Origin: Actinacidiphila acidipaludis
GTDB taxonomy: Bacteria > Actinomycetota > Actinomycetes > Streptomycetales > Streptomycetaceae
Length of the DNA stretch: 64,000 nt
Direction: 5' to 3'
NCBI RefSeq assembly: GCF_019890725.1
Contig: NZ_JAINZZ010000003.1
Location: 1-64,000, forward strand
Position 1 is the first letter of the stretch. Each line of letters begins with the position of its first letter. Both the position numbers and the translations under genes were made by a program. The notes below the pieces were generated by a model, which saw nothing but the letters and a program-made list of their open reading frames with translations, searched no databases and was not told the DNA's origin. Positions 17,996 through 26,788 of the stretch are shown piece after piece.

Positions 17996-18414
17996 ATCCA
18001 GACCGTCCCGTGTCGGACCTATTGGGCCCCGCGTATACGCTCAAGGACGCCCAAGTGGATCGCCTTATCCAACTCGTGCGTCTGGGAGGGGTCCTGCCGC
18101 CACTGGCAGCCATTGCAGTGCTGGTGATCTTACGTGTCACCGGGGGCGGCCCCGGGCAACTTGCGCTGTGCGTGGGTGCTTCAGTACTCATCGGTCAGGC
18201 GATGGTCTGGCGGGCGATGATTGGGCTCCGAGGGTCGAATGCGTGGGTAACTGGAGTCTGTTTTCCACTGGTGACTGGGGGCGTGCTCTCGTCGCAGGCC
18301 ATCTTTCTGACCGGGGTTCCGGCCCTGATGCCGATCCCGTTGCTAGCCCCGCTCCTCGGCCTCATCGCCAAATGGCGTTTCAGGCGCCGCGAGCAGTTCG
18401 GGGCGGTCCGGTGA
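17989..18414 (+). CDS. Small multi-pass membrane protein, possible immunity or partner protein
   Basis: The 141-residue product has about four hydrophobic helices (roughly 33-50, 55-73, 86-106 and 108-128) and a basic C-terminus. It starts GTG GTG inside the end of the preceding gene and overlaps the next gene by 4 bases, so the module is translationally coupled. Codon use is much less GC-biased than in neighbouring genes, and residue 48 is encoded by TTA (18130-18132), the codon read by the bldA tRNA in Streptomyces. A small membrane protein after a candidate effector suggests immunity, but I recognise no family. Confidence 0.6.
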   Translation: MVNPDRPVSDLLGPAYTLKDAQVDRLIQLVRLGGVLPPLAAIAVLVILRVTGGGPGQLALCVGASVLIGQAMVWRAMIGLRGSNAWVTGVCFPLVTGGVLSSQAIFLTGVPALMPIPLLAPLLGLIAKWRFRRREQFGAVR

Positions 18415-19031
18415 ACGCGACGGTGGCGCCGAGTACGTACAGCCTGCTGCTCCCACCCGGGTGGGTACGGATCCCTCTGCGCAGCGGCACGCGCCTCGCT
18501 CTGGACGAGCAGGTGTTCCGGGGGATCGAGGAGATCCCCGCCGACGTGCCGCGGGACCAGGGTGTGGCCTACCGCCTGCATGTGCGGCGCAAGGTGGACC
18601 GCATGGTCGAGGAGGCGCGGCGGACGGGTGGGCTGGACCTCTACGTACCGGCCCGGGTGCGCAGCCGCGTCCTCATGGCCTCCTCGTTCCTGGTCTCGGA
18701 GATCGTGCGGCACGACGGAGAGGCGGAGTCCGGGCCGGAGGCCGTAGCCGTGTTGGCGCGGCTGGCCGACGACCGCAGGGCGGGGGAGCCGGGCGAACTG
18801 CGGCTGGCCGGCAACGCGATGGCGGTGCGCTGGGAGTACGTGACAGACCCCGACGGCGAGGTCGACACCCGCTGCCGGCACGTCGACTACGTGCTCCCGG
18901 TGCCCGGCAATGGCACCCGCTGGCTGGCGGTGAGCCATTCGACGGCCGGGGACGGCGATCCCGCCAGCGACTTCACCCGGGCCCTCTCCGATCTCTTCGA
19001 CGCGGTCATGACGACCTTTCAGTGGGCCTGA
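18411..19031 (+). CDS. Uncharacterised protein of type VII-associated module
   Basis: The 206-residue soluble protein (MNATVAPSTYSLLLPPGWVR) has normal high-GC codon use, no signal peptide and no membrane segment. Its centre is rich in basic and acidic helix-forming residues (AYRLHVRRKVDRMVEEARRT), and the C-terminal half is beta-rich. The GTG overlaps the previous stop. I do not recognise the family. Its place at the end of the WXG100-effector module suggests a chaperone or adaptor role. The long open frame upstream (from 18168) overlaps the previous gene and is not coding. Confidence 0.6.
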   Translation: MNATVAPSTYSLLLPPGWVRIPLRSGTRLALDEQVFRGIEEIPADVPRDQGVAYRLHVRRKVDRMVEEARRTGGLDLYVPARVRSRVLMASSFLVSEIVRHDGEAESGPEAVAVLARLADDRRAGEPGELRLAGNAMAVRWEYVTDPDGEVDTRCRHVDYVLPVPGNGTRWLAVSHSTAGDGDPASDFTRALSDLFDAVMTTFQWA

Positions 19032-19127
19032 CGACCGCCTGACCGCGGCACCACGGGACCGCGTGACCCCGGCCGCTCGCCTGACAGCCCGGCCGGTCGA
19101 AGCCCGGGCCTGAACCGGACCACCCGG

Positions 19128-19751
19128 TCAGGCCCGGGCCCTCAGCCCCGCCTTCTTCGCGCGGTTCCCGCAGATGTCCATCGAGCACCACCGCCGCGTG
19201 CCCGGGCGCGAGTGGTCGAGGAAGAGCGCGCCGCACGTCGGGGAGGCGCAGGGCCGTACCCGGGTGAGCAGCGCGGGGGAGGTGGCGAGGTCAAGGGCGT
19301 CGCGCGCGACGAGCGACATCAGGGCTGCCAGCGGTGATTCCGCGCTCATCGCGACCGTTCCGGACGGCGTGAGCCGGGGGACGGGGACCGGGGCCGCGGC
19401 CGCGTCGTTGAGCCGGCGGCGGGCCGCCGGGCCCACCCGGTCGCCGGACATCGCCGCCGCCACCAGTGCGTACACCGCCTCCCGCAGGGCCCGCGCCTCG
19501 CGGACCTGCGCCACGTCGAGCGGCGGGACGGACGGCTCCGTGCCGGCTGCGGTTCCGAACTGCCGTACCCAGTCCGCCAGTGCCGCCGGATCGGCCAGCT
19601 CCTCCGTCTCCGCGGGCGTGCCCCGGTAACGCAGCGTGCGGATGAAGTCCAGGCACAGCCGGCCCGCCCCCTCGCGGAAGCGATCGGGCCGTTCCGCGGT
19701 TGGCACGGGGGCCGGTGCTGATACCGGTGCCGGTGCTGCGGTGTCCGTCAT
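19128..19751 (-). CDS. CGNR zinc-finger (ABATE-domain) regulator
   Basis: The 207-residue product has the N-terminal ABATE-type domain (GAGRLCLDFIRTLRYRG at about residues 29-45) and a C-terminal CGNR zinc finger with Cys-x4-Cys and Cys-x4-Cys pairs (CASPTC, then CSMDICGNRAKK). Proteins of this family are thought to bind nucleic acid and often sit beside exporter genes. A Pro/Ala/Val-rich start of about 20 residues is low complexity. It is divergent from an MFS gene across 115 bp holding two copies of a near-palindromic motif, which suggests it controls both genes. Confidence 0.85.
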   Translation of the reverse strand: MTDTAAPAPVSAPAPVPTAERPDRFREGAGRLCLDFIRTLRYRGTPAETEELADPAALADWVRQFGTAAGTEPSVPPLDVAQVREARALREAVYALVAAAMSGDRVGPAARRRLNDAAAAPVPVPRLTPSGTVAMSAESPLAALMSLVARDALDLATSPALLTRVRPCASPTCGALFLDHSRPGTRRWCSMDICGNRAKKAGLRARA

Positions 19752-19770
19752 CCGGCCAGCGTACCGCCGA

Positions 19771-19820
19771 GAACCGGTTTAACTGGTACCTTCAGCGCCG
19801 GGAACCGGTATAACCAGTTC
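19771..19820. promoter_or_regulatory. Paired near-palindromic operator-like repeats
   Basis: Two related sites, starting GAACCGGTTTAACTGGTACC (19771-19790) and GAACCGGTATAACCAGTTC (19802-19820), lie in the divergent gap between the CGNR gene and the MFS gene. Each combines ACCGGT with an inverted ACCAGT/ACTGGT half. The two start 31 bp apart, about three helical turns, so dimers would bind the same face. Confidence 0.6.
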
Positions 19821-19866
19821 TCTGTGGTTGTGACGGTACGCACGCCCGCCCAGCAGAGAGGCACCG

Positions 19867-21123
19867 ATGTCCCAGCCTGCCGACCTCACCCGCCAGCAGG
19901 GCTCCGCGGAGCACATACCGGCGGCCGCCGCACCGGGCGGGCCGGACGACGCGTCCGCCGGGCCGCCGCGCCGTCTGATCGTGCTGCTGGCCGTGTCCTG
20001 CGGCCTCACCGTCGCGAATCTCTACTACGCCCAGCCGCTGCTCAGCGAGTTGCGCCACACCTTCGGGATCTCCTCGGTCACCGCGGGAAGCCTCGTCACC
20101 GCCACCCAACTCGGTTACGCGCTCGGGCTGGTGCTGCTGGTCCCGCTCGGCGACGTGCTGGAGAAGCGCCGGCTCGCCACTGTGCTGCTCGCCCTCACCG
20201 TCGTCGCCCTGGTCGTCTCCGGTGTCGCGCCCGACTTCCCGGTCCTGGCGATCGCCTCTCTGGTGTCCGGCACCACGCTGGTCGTCACCCAGATCCTCGT
20301 GCCGTTCGCCGCGGACCTCGCTCCGGACGAGACACGCGGCCGGGTCGTCGGGCAGGTGATGAGCGGCCTGCTCACCGGCATCCTGCTGTCCCGCACCTTC
20401 GGCAGCCTCGTCGCGAACGCCACCAGCTGGCGGGTGGTCTACCTGGTCTCCGCCGGGCTGATGACCGTGCTCACCCTCGTGCTGCGGACCGCGCTGCCGC
20501 GCCGGACGCCGGGCAGGGAAGCGGCCTCGCTCACGTACGGCGGGCTGCTGCGGTCCACCGCCCGCATGCTCAAGGTGCACCCGCCGCTGCGGCGCAGGGC
20601 GCTGTACCAGGCGGCCATGTTCGGGGCCTTCTCCGTGTTCTGGACCACCATCTCCTTTGTGCTGACCTCGGCGCCCTTCCACTACGCGCAGTGGCAGGTC
20701 GGCCTGTTCGCGCTCGCCGGTGCGGGCGGCGCGCTGGCGGCTCCGATCGCCGGGCGCTGGGCGGACCGCGGTCTGGTGCGGCCGATGACCGCGGCGGCCT
20801 TCGTCGTCGCCGCGCTGGCGTTCGGCCTCGCGGCGGTCGGCAGGCACCACGTCCTGGCCCTGGGCGCCGCGGCCGTCGTGCTGGACATGGCCGTGCAGAC
20901 CACGCTCGTGCTCGGGCAGCAGGTCGTCTACCAGCTCGACGGCAGCGCGCGGGCCCGCCTCAACAGCGCCTACATGGCCACCTTCTTCCTGGGCGGCGCG
21001 GTGGGCTCCCAGGCCGGGTCGTACGCCTTCCACGCGGGCGGCTGGACCGCCGCGACCGCCTTCGGGGCCGCCCTGCCCGTCCTGGCCCTCCTCGTCTGGG
21101 CGACCGAAGGCCGACGTCGCTGA
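19867..21123 (+). CDS. MFS transporter (DHA1-type drug exporter family)
   Basis: The 418-residue product has about 12 transmembrane helices. The first carries ANLYYAQPLL, typical of a DHA1-like exporter group. A cytoplasmic loop motif GDVLEKRRL follows helix 2 (motif A-like), with a basic central loop near residues 210-240. A hydrophilic N-terminus of about 35 residues precedes helix 1. It is divergent from the CGNR regulator, which probably controls it. The substrate is unknown. AGAGAGGCACCG precedes the ATG as ribosome binding site. Confidence 0.9.
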   Translation: MSQPADLTRQQGSAEHIPAAAAPGGPDDASAGPPRRLIVLLAVSCGLTVANLYYAQPLLSELRHTFGISSVTAGSLVTATQLGYALGLVLLVPLGDVLEKRRLATVLLALTVVALVVSGVAPDFPVLAIASLVSGTTLVVTQILVPFAADLAPDETRGRVVGQVMSGLLTGILLSRTFGSLVANATSWRVVYLVSAGLMTVLTLVLRTALPRRTPGREAASLTYGGLLRSTARMLKVHPPLRRRALYQAAMFGAFSVFWTTISFVLTSAPFHYAQWQVGLFALAGAGGALAAPIAGRWADRGLVRPMTAAAFVVAALAFGLAAVGRHHVLALGAAAVVLDMAVQTTLVLGQQVVYQLDGSARARLNSAYMATFFLGGAVGSQAGSYAFHAGGWTAATAFGAALPVLALLVWATEGRRR

Positions 21124-21240
21124 GGCACGTTGCCGGTGCGTCGGCCGCCGCGACGCTCCGGCGGGAGCCCGCCCCCTCGCCCTGCGGGCGGCGGGCATCT
21201 CGAACTCCCGGGCGGCATCGGCGGGCACCTCACGGCGCCC

Positions 21241-22920
21241 TCAGGTCCGGGCGACCACCGCCAGAATCTCCGGCAGCCGGTCCAGCAGCCGTGGCGCTGT
21301 CCACCGCAGGCCGAGTGCCGCCACCGCCAGGCCGTACAGCGCCCCGGCCGGCAGGACCGTCCACAGCAGCGCGTGGTGGCCGGTGACGTGCAGGGCGATC
21401 GTCAGCACCAGCACGGGCAGGCTCAGCGCGGCGCTGCTCAGGGTGCCGCCGAGGACGTTCAACGCGACGAGACCGCCCTGCCCGGGGGCGGCGTTGGCGA
21501 ACGGGTTGTCCTGCGGCACCGCGTAGGGGAAGCGGACGCTGGCATAGGCGCCGGTGCCTATCAGCGCGCCGAGGAACGCCAGTGACAGCCCGAGGGTCTC
21601 GGGGAGCGCCGCGCTCCGGCCGAGCAGCAGCGCGGCGCCCGTGGTGACCACGACGGTGTACGGCACGGCGATGACGCCGAGCGTCAGCGCCCGCCCGCGC
21701 AGCTCCCGCGCCGCGTCCTGACGGGTGGCCACCGTCGCCACGACCGTCCAGAACGCCGAACTGTCCATGCCGAACTGGTTGTACATCTGCACGCCCAGCA
21801 GGCCGCCCGCCCACAGGCACTGGTAGATCGAGCCGTGCTGCACCACCGCGACCAGCGGCAGCAGCAGGCCGACCGCCAGGGCCGTCGCCAGCGTCGCCCG
21901 GGATCGCGGGTCGCGCCAGAGGTAGCGGAACTGGCGCTCCATCACCGGTGCCGTGCGGCCCGCCACCAGCCGCCGCGGCAGCACCGCCGTCAGTCCACGG
22001 GTCTGCCCGGCGCGCCCCTGGGCGGACGCCTTTCGCTCCGCGGCCGCGGACTTCGCCGGTGCGGCCTGGATCGTCGACGCGTCGGGCGCGACCATGAGGC
22101 GCACCAGACTGCGGTGCCACCAGAGCAGCACCAGGGCCAGGACGACCACGCCGTAGACCAGTTGGAGGCCCACCAGGCCGTAGGCGCCGCGTGACGCCGA
22201 TCGCACGGCGTCGATCGCGGGGGCCGGCGGTATCCAGCGCAGTACGCCGGTCAGCGAGGTCAGCTTGTGCAGGCCGCGGTCGGAGGACAGCGCGTTGGCC
22301 CCCAGGTTGAGCAGTTGGGCGCCGACGGCCACGACCAGGCCGCTGAGCAGGGCGAGGTCGCGTCCCCTGCGGCTGGTCAGCAGCCGGGTGTTCGCCGCGG
22401 CCACGGCCCGGGAGAGGGCCACGCAGGTCACCAGGAGCAGCGCCACCGCGGCCGCCGCCACCACCACCGCCGAGGCGCTGTGGGCGACAGCCACCACCGC
22501 GCCGGTCGACACCAGCACCGTGAACAGCGGACCCACGCCGATCAGGGACGACGTCAGCAGGGCGGTGATCAGCGGTCGTGGCCGCAGTGGCAGCATCGTC
22601 AGGCGCGTCGGGTCCAGGGTGTCGTCGCCGCCGAAGAAGAACAGCGGCATGACCGCCCACCCCAGCCCCAGCACCAGGGCGACGGTGACCGCCGCGACCG
22701 GCGCGTACTGGTTGCCGCGCAGGGCCACCATGCCGGAGCCCATGGCGAGGGCGTACGCCAGGGACATGGCGACGCCCAAGGACCAGCCGATGGTGCGGCC
22801 TCGCGACTGGCGCAGGCCGTTGCGGAGCACGGCGAGCTTGAGCCGGACGAAGACCGCGACGACCGACGGCGGACGCCCGGTGCCCGATTCCGGGGGAGCG
22901 AGCGAGCCGGCGGCGGTCAT
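21241..22920 (-). CDS. ABC exporter permease
   Basis: This about 559-residue membrane protein has roughly 12 hydrophobic segments and a central cytoplasmic loop rich in Ala/Lys (about residues 270-300). The ATG at 22920 overlaps the end of the ATPase gene (ATGA), so the two form one transporter. The segment RLTMLPLRPRPLITALL resembles permeases of ABC-2-like exporters. The reading frame is open further upstream, but that part overlaps the ATPase gene in another frame. The substrate is unknown. Confidence 0.88.
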   Translation of the reverse strand: MTAAGSLAPPESGTGRPPSVVAVFVRLKLAVLRNGLRQSRGRTIGWSLGVAMSLAYALAMGSGMVALRGNQYAPVAAVTVALVLGLGWAVMPLFFFGGDDTLDPTRLTMLPLRPRPLITALLTSSLIGVGPLFTVLVSTGAVVAVAHSASAVVVAAAAVALLLVTCVALSRAVAAANTRLLTSRRGRDLALLSGLVVAVGAQLLNLGANALSSDRGLHKLTSLTGVLRWIPPAPAIDAVRSASRGAYGLVGLQLVYGVVVLALVLLWWHRSLVRLMVAPDASTIQAAPAKSAAAERKASAQGRAGQTRGLTAVLPRRLVAGRTAPVMERQFRYLWRDPRSRATLATALAVGLLLPLVAVVQHGSIYQCLWAGGLLGVQMYNQFGMDSSAFWTVVATVATRQDAARELRGRALTLGVIAVPYTVVVTTGAALLLGRSAALPETLGLSLAFLGALIGTGAYASVRFPYAVPQDNPFANAAPGQGGLVALNVLGGTLSSAALSLPVLVLTIALHVTGHHALLWTVLPAGALYGLAVAALGLRWTAPRLLDRLPEILAVVART

Positions 22921-23783
22921 CGCGGGCCCCCGCCCAGCCAGTCCAGGTCCTGGCCGCCGCGCCGGTCGGCGCCGACCAGGGACAGGAAGGCGTCCTGGAG
23001 GGAGGGCGCCGCGCCCCGCACCTCGGCGAGCGGGCCGTGGGCCACGATCCGGCCGCCGGCCATCACGGCCACCCAGTCGCAGAGGCTCTCCACGAGTTCC
23101 ATCACGTGCGAGGAGAAGACGACGGTGCCGCCGGTCGCGGTGTAGCGCTCCAGCACGCCGCGGATCACCTGCGCCGACACCGGGTCGACGCCCTCGAACG
23201 GCTCGTCCAGGAAGAGCACTTCGGGGTTGTGGAGGAGGGCCGCCGCCAGACCGATCTTCTTGCGCATGCCGGTCGAGTAGTCGACCACGAGCTTGTGCTG
23301 GGAGCCCGACAGGTCCAGTACGTTCAGGAGCTGGCCGGTGCGGCGGTCGACCTCGGCGACGGGCAGGCCGCGCAACCGCCCGGTGTAGACGAGCAGTTCG
23401 CGGCCGGTCAGCCGCTCGAACAGCCGCAGGCCCTCCGGCAGGACGCCGATCCGGGACTTCACCGCGACCGGGTCCGCCCACACGTCCCGCCCGACGATCT
23501 GCACGGCGCCGTCGTCGGGACGCAGCAGTCCGGTGATCATCGACAGCGTCGTGGTCTTGCCCGCGCCGTTCGGCCCGACGAGTCCCACGAAGCGGCCCGA
23601 CGGGAGTTCCAGATGGATGCCCGCGACCGCCACCTGCTCGCCGAACCGCTTCCACAGCCCGCGCACCCGCACCGCGGGCGGCGGCCCGTCCGCATCCGCC
23701 GCGCCGTCGGGGGCCGCCGGGCGGCCGTGGTACGGCTCTAGGCGTGCGGTCTCCCCGCGTGCCCCTTCCTGCGACCGCTCCAT
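22917..23783 (-). CDS. ABC transporter ATP-binding protein
   Basis: The about 288-residue ATPase has Walker A GPNGAGKTTT, a signature-like YSTGMRKKIGLA, Walker B VLFLDEPFEG and a switch His in VVFSSHVMEL. This places it with ABC-2-type export ATPases. The signature deviates from LSGGQ, as is common in this group. The ATG at 23783 has GAGAGGGG upstream, and the residues before it in the open frame are unlikely to be translated. It is the upstream gene of the two-gene exporter operon with the permease. Confidence 0.93.
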   Translation of the reverse strand: MERSQEGARGETARLEPYHGRPAAPDGAADADGPPPAVRVRGLWKRFGEQVAVAGIHLELPSGRFVGLVGPNGAGKTTTLSMITGLLRPDDGAVQIVGRDVWADPVAVKSRIGVLPEGLRLFERLTGRELLVYTGRLRGLPVAEVDRRTGQLLNVLDLSGSQHKLVVDYSTGMRKKIGLAAALLHNPEVLFLDEPFEGVDPVSAQVIRGVLERYTATGGTVVFSSHVMELVESLCDWVAVMAGGRIVAHGPLAEVRGAAPSLQDAFLSLVGADRRGGQDLDWLGGGPR

Positions 23784-24026
23784 GGCGTGCCCCTCTCCCC
23801 AGGTCTCCCGCGTCTCCCCGCGCACGTCACATTTCGTACGTACTGCCACCCTAGACGTCGCCACTGACAGTGACGACGGAACTGAGCGGCTCTTGAGGAT
23901 GACGCCCGCCGGGAGGGGCCGGGAGCCCGGCGCGCGGCCCGTCCGTCCCCGTGCGGCGGACGGGCCGCCCGGGCGGCGGAGTCCCCGGTCAGCGAGCCAG
24001 GGCGGGAGCAGCGGCGGTCGGCGAGC

Positions 24027-24806
24027 CTAGGCGCGCGCGGTGGCCCGGGTGCCTGCGACGTTCCAGACCCCGGCGGCCGCCGCTGGCCCCGGGGCCCCCG
24101 CAGCGCGGACGGCGTCCCGCGCCCCCGAGACCTTGGCCCCCGCGGCGTCCCGCCCGCACGCGTACGCCAGCGGGCTCAGCAACTCCTCGGCGTCCGGCAG
24201 CCAGCGGTTCATCGCGGTCGGCCTGCGGGCCCACTGCACGCGGCCGCCGGTCCCCATGCGGGTCGGCGGCGCGGCGATCCAGTCGCCCTGGCCGCGCACG
24301 ACCAGATCGAGGAGTTCCGGCTGCCGCCCGAGCCGGCGGAGCACGTCGGGCACCTTGGGTGTCGCGCCGGGCAGCACGAAGAACACCATGCGGCGGGTGG
24401 GCGTGGAGACGACGGGGCCGAGCGGCAGTTCCATCCGCTCCATCCGGGCCAGCGCGAGGAATCCGGCGCTCTCGGGCACGTCGATGGCGTCGAAGGTCCG
24501 TCCGGTCGGCAGCAGCACCGAGGCGTGCGGCTGCCGCTGCCACATCCCGCGGACGGCCACGGCGTTGCCGCTCGCCTGCGTCGCCCAGTCCGGGCGGGTG
24601 GGATGGGCTCCGGGGGCCGGGCACGCGGCCGAGGAGCACGAGCAGCGCGGCGCCCCGGCGGGCGTCGTCTCCAGCCATGCGCCGGGCAGCACGTCCCAGT
24701 TCCGTTCCTCCGCGTAGCGGACCGCGGTGTCCAGCAGTTGGCCGGTGAGCTGGCCCGGAACTCCGATGGTGTCTTCCACGCGCTGCACAACTTCTGCCGC
24801 CCGCAC
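24027..24806 (-). CDS. Bifunctional primase/polymerase-like (prim-pol) protein
   Basis: The 259-residue product resembles a Streptomyces family annotated as bifunctional DNA primase/polymerase N-terminal domain proteins. It has an N-terminal segment AVRYAEERNWDVLPG, a Cys cluster (PRCSCSSAACPAPGAHPTRP), a Gln-Pro-rich LLPTGRTFDAIDVPE core carrying the likely metal Asp residues, and a hydrophobic TPTRRMVFFVLPG strand. No helicase or replication gene is nearby, so the role is unclear; DNA repair or a stand-alone function is possible. The GTG at 24806 starts the conserved frame. It is divergent from an HTH regulator gene across about 200 bp. Confidence 0.8.
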   Translation of the reverse strand: MRAAEVVQRVEDTIGVPGQLTGQLLDTAVRYAEERNWDVLPGAWLETTPAGAPRCSCSSAACPAPGAHPTRPDWATQASGNAVAVRGMWQRQPHASVLLPTGRTFDAIDVPESAGFLALARMERMELPLGPVVSTPTRRMVFFVLPGATPKVPDVLRRLGRQPELLDLVVRGQGDWIAAPPTRMGTGGRVQWARRPTAMNRWLPDAEELLSPLAYACGRDAAGAKVSGARDAVRAAGAPGPAAAAGVWNVAGTRATARA

Positions 24807-24904
24807 GGGTTACGGGCGGGCCGCGCGGGTCATGGCGGGCGCACTGGTGCACTGCCGGGGGCGCGTGCGAGCGGGCGTCGGTGTTCACGGGTAGTCAACA
24901 TCAA

Positions 24905-24917
24905 GCGACAAAGTCGC
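24905..24917. promoter_or_regulatory. Short inverted repeat in divergent promoter gap
   Basis: GCGAC-AAA-GTCGC is a perfect 5-bp inverted repeat in the 198-bp gap between the primase-like gene and the HTH regulator gene, within a locally AT-richer stretch. It is a possible operator; the evidence is positional only. Confidence 0.3.
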
Positions 24918-25004
24918 CCGCTGTGGGTGAATTGCCGCCAATATGTGCGTTGTTCCGGCTACGGGCGGGAAGCGACGCCTCGGAGGGACGACGAGGGGGG
25001 ATCG

Positions 25005-26384
25005 ATGGCCGCACGACCGCTGGTGGCCCGGCAGCCGAACGAACGGCTCCAGGCGCTGATCCAGGAAGCGGGCTGCTCGAACGCCGGACTGGCCCGCAGG
25101 GTCAACCTGTGCGGCGCCGAGCACGGCCTTGACCTGCGCTACGACAAGACGTCGGTGGCCCGGTGGCTGCGCGGGCAGCAGCCGCGCGGCCGGGCGCCGG
25201 GCATCATCGCGGAGGCGCTGGGCCGCAAACTCGGCCGGGCGGTGTCGATCGACGAGATCGGCATGGCCAACGGCAAGAACCTCGCCACCGGCATCGGCCT
25301 CACCTTCGCCCCCACCGTGCCCGCCGCGATCGAGCAGGTCTGCGAGCTGTGGCGCAGCGACGTCGGCCGCCGGGACTTCCTCAGCGGCTCGACGGTCGCC
25401 GCCTCCGCGCTGGTCGAGCCCAGCCGCGACTGGCTGATCACCCGGCCCGACCAGGGCGTGGCACGCAGCGGCGGCTCCCGGGTGGGAACGTCGGACGTCG
25501 AGGCGGTCAAGGCGACCACCCAGGCGCTCACCGACCTCGACCACCGCTTCGGCAGCGGTCATGTGCGGCCCGTCGTCGTCCACTACCTGAACAGCGTGGT
25601 GTCCGGGATGCTGGCCGGCACCTACCGCGAGGCGGTGGGACGTGAACTGTTCTCCGCCGTGGCGCGGTTGACGGAGCTGGCCGGCTACATGGCGGTCGAC
25701 ACCGGCCAACCCGGCCTGGCGCAGCGGTACTACATCCAGGCGCTGCGGCTCGCCCAGGCCGCCGGGGACCGCGGCTACGGCGGCTACATCCTCGCCGCAA
25801 GCATGAGCCACCTCGCCGCGTCCCTCGGCAACCCGCGTGAGATCGCCCAACTCGCCCGCGCCGCACAGGAAGGCGCCCGCGGACAGGTGACCGCGACCGT
25901 GCAGGCGATGTTCTACGCGGCCGAGGCGCGCGGCCACGCCCTGCTGGGGGACGCCCGCACCTTCGCCACTGTCGCGGGCCACGCGGTCGAGGCCATGGAG
26001 CGCTCGGAACCCGAGCGCGACCCGGTGTGGATCGCGCACTTCGACCACGCCTACCTCGCGGACGAACTCGCCCACTGCCACCGGGATCTGGGTCAGGCCG
26101 CCGACGCCGCGCGCCGCGCCGAGGAGGCGCTGGCCGTCCATCCCGTCACCCGCTCCCGGCGCCGCGCCATCGACCTGCTGCTGCTCGCCGAGGCGCAGGT
26201 GCAGCAGCGCGACCTCGAACAGGCCTGCCACACCGGCGCGCAGGCCGTCGGCCTGCTGTCCGGTCTGCGTTCCGACCGCGGTGCCGAGTACCTGGAGGAC
26301 TTCCGGCGGCGCCTGGAGCCGTACGCGGGGGAAGCCGTGGTCCGGGAGTTCGACGCCCGGCTGGAGGAACAGGAGGCCGCCTGA
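25005..26384 (+). CDS. HTH regulator with TPR-like C-terminal region
   Basis: The about 459-residue product starts with an XRE-like helix-turn-helix region (NERLQALIQEAGCSNAGLAR, then SVARWLRGQQPRGRAPGII at about 20-75). A middle segment, RRDFLSGSTVAASAL (about 125-140), looks like a Tat motif but is internal. The remainder is Ala/Leu-rich helical repeats like TPRs (about 170-440). Large regulators of this form are abundant in Streptomyces and often affect development or antibiotic production. The ATG has GAGGGGGG 5 nt upstream. The regulon is unknown. Confidence 0.85.
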   Translation: MAARPLVARQPNERLQALIQEAGCSNAGLARRVNLCGAEHGLDLRYDKTSVARWLRGQQPRGRAPGIIAEALGRKLGRAVSIDEIGMANGKNLATGIGLTFAPTVPAAIEQVCELWRSDVGRRDFLSGSTVAASALVEPSRDWLITRPDQGVARSGGSRVGTSDVEAVKATTQALTDLDHRFGSGHVRPVVVHYLNSVVSGMLAGTYREAVGRELFSAVARLTELAGYMAVDTGQPGLAQRYYIQALRLAQAAGDRGYGGYILAASMSHLAASLGNPREIAQLARAAQEGARGQVTATVQAMFYAAEARGHALLGDARTFATVAGHAVEAMERSEPERDPVWIAHFDHAYLADELAHCHRDLGQAADAARRAEEALAVHPVTRSRRRAIDLLLLAEAQVQQRDLEQACHTGAQAVGLLSGLRSDRGAEYLEDFRRRLEPYAGEAVVREFDARLEEQEAA

Positions 26385-26788
26385 CCCGGCATCCGTGACG
26401 CGGGGAGGCCGTCCCCCGTCGGCCGGCGCACGGCGCCCTGACCAGGCGCGGAGGGCCCTGGCGTCACCACGGAAACCTCACGTGCAGCCCCGCGCCGACC
26501 CGGCCGCACGGCGGAACACCGGCGGCTGAGAGCCGCGGCAGGGCCGAAACGGCAGCAACTGGCCCTGAGCACCGAATCGTTACCGGACCGACACGTGGCA
26601 TCCGCAACCCGCCGAACCCCAGGGCAAAGCCACACCTACCGGGCCGACCGCCGCGTGTCGCCGTCGTCCGCCACTCTGGGCTGCCGCTCACTCGATCGGG
26701 TACGTGGTCGCCCCCGGGATTGACCGGGTAGCGTTGGCGACCGGTTGCGACGACAGGCAGATGACACGTAGAGGCAGGAGTAGCGGCG
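26385..26788. other. Gene-free stretch before proline-rich membrane protein gene
   Basis: This 404-bp region lies between two rightward genes. I see only weak short hairpins after the upstream gene and a TTGACC at 26720-26725 without a convincing -10. No coding signal stands out in either strand. The promoter of the downstream gene is presumably here. Confidence 0.5.
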
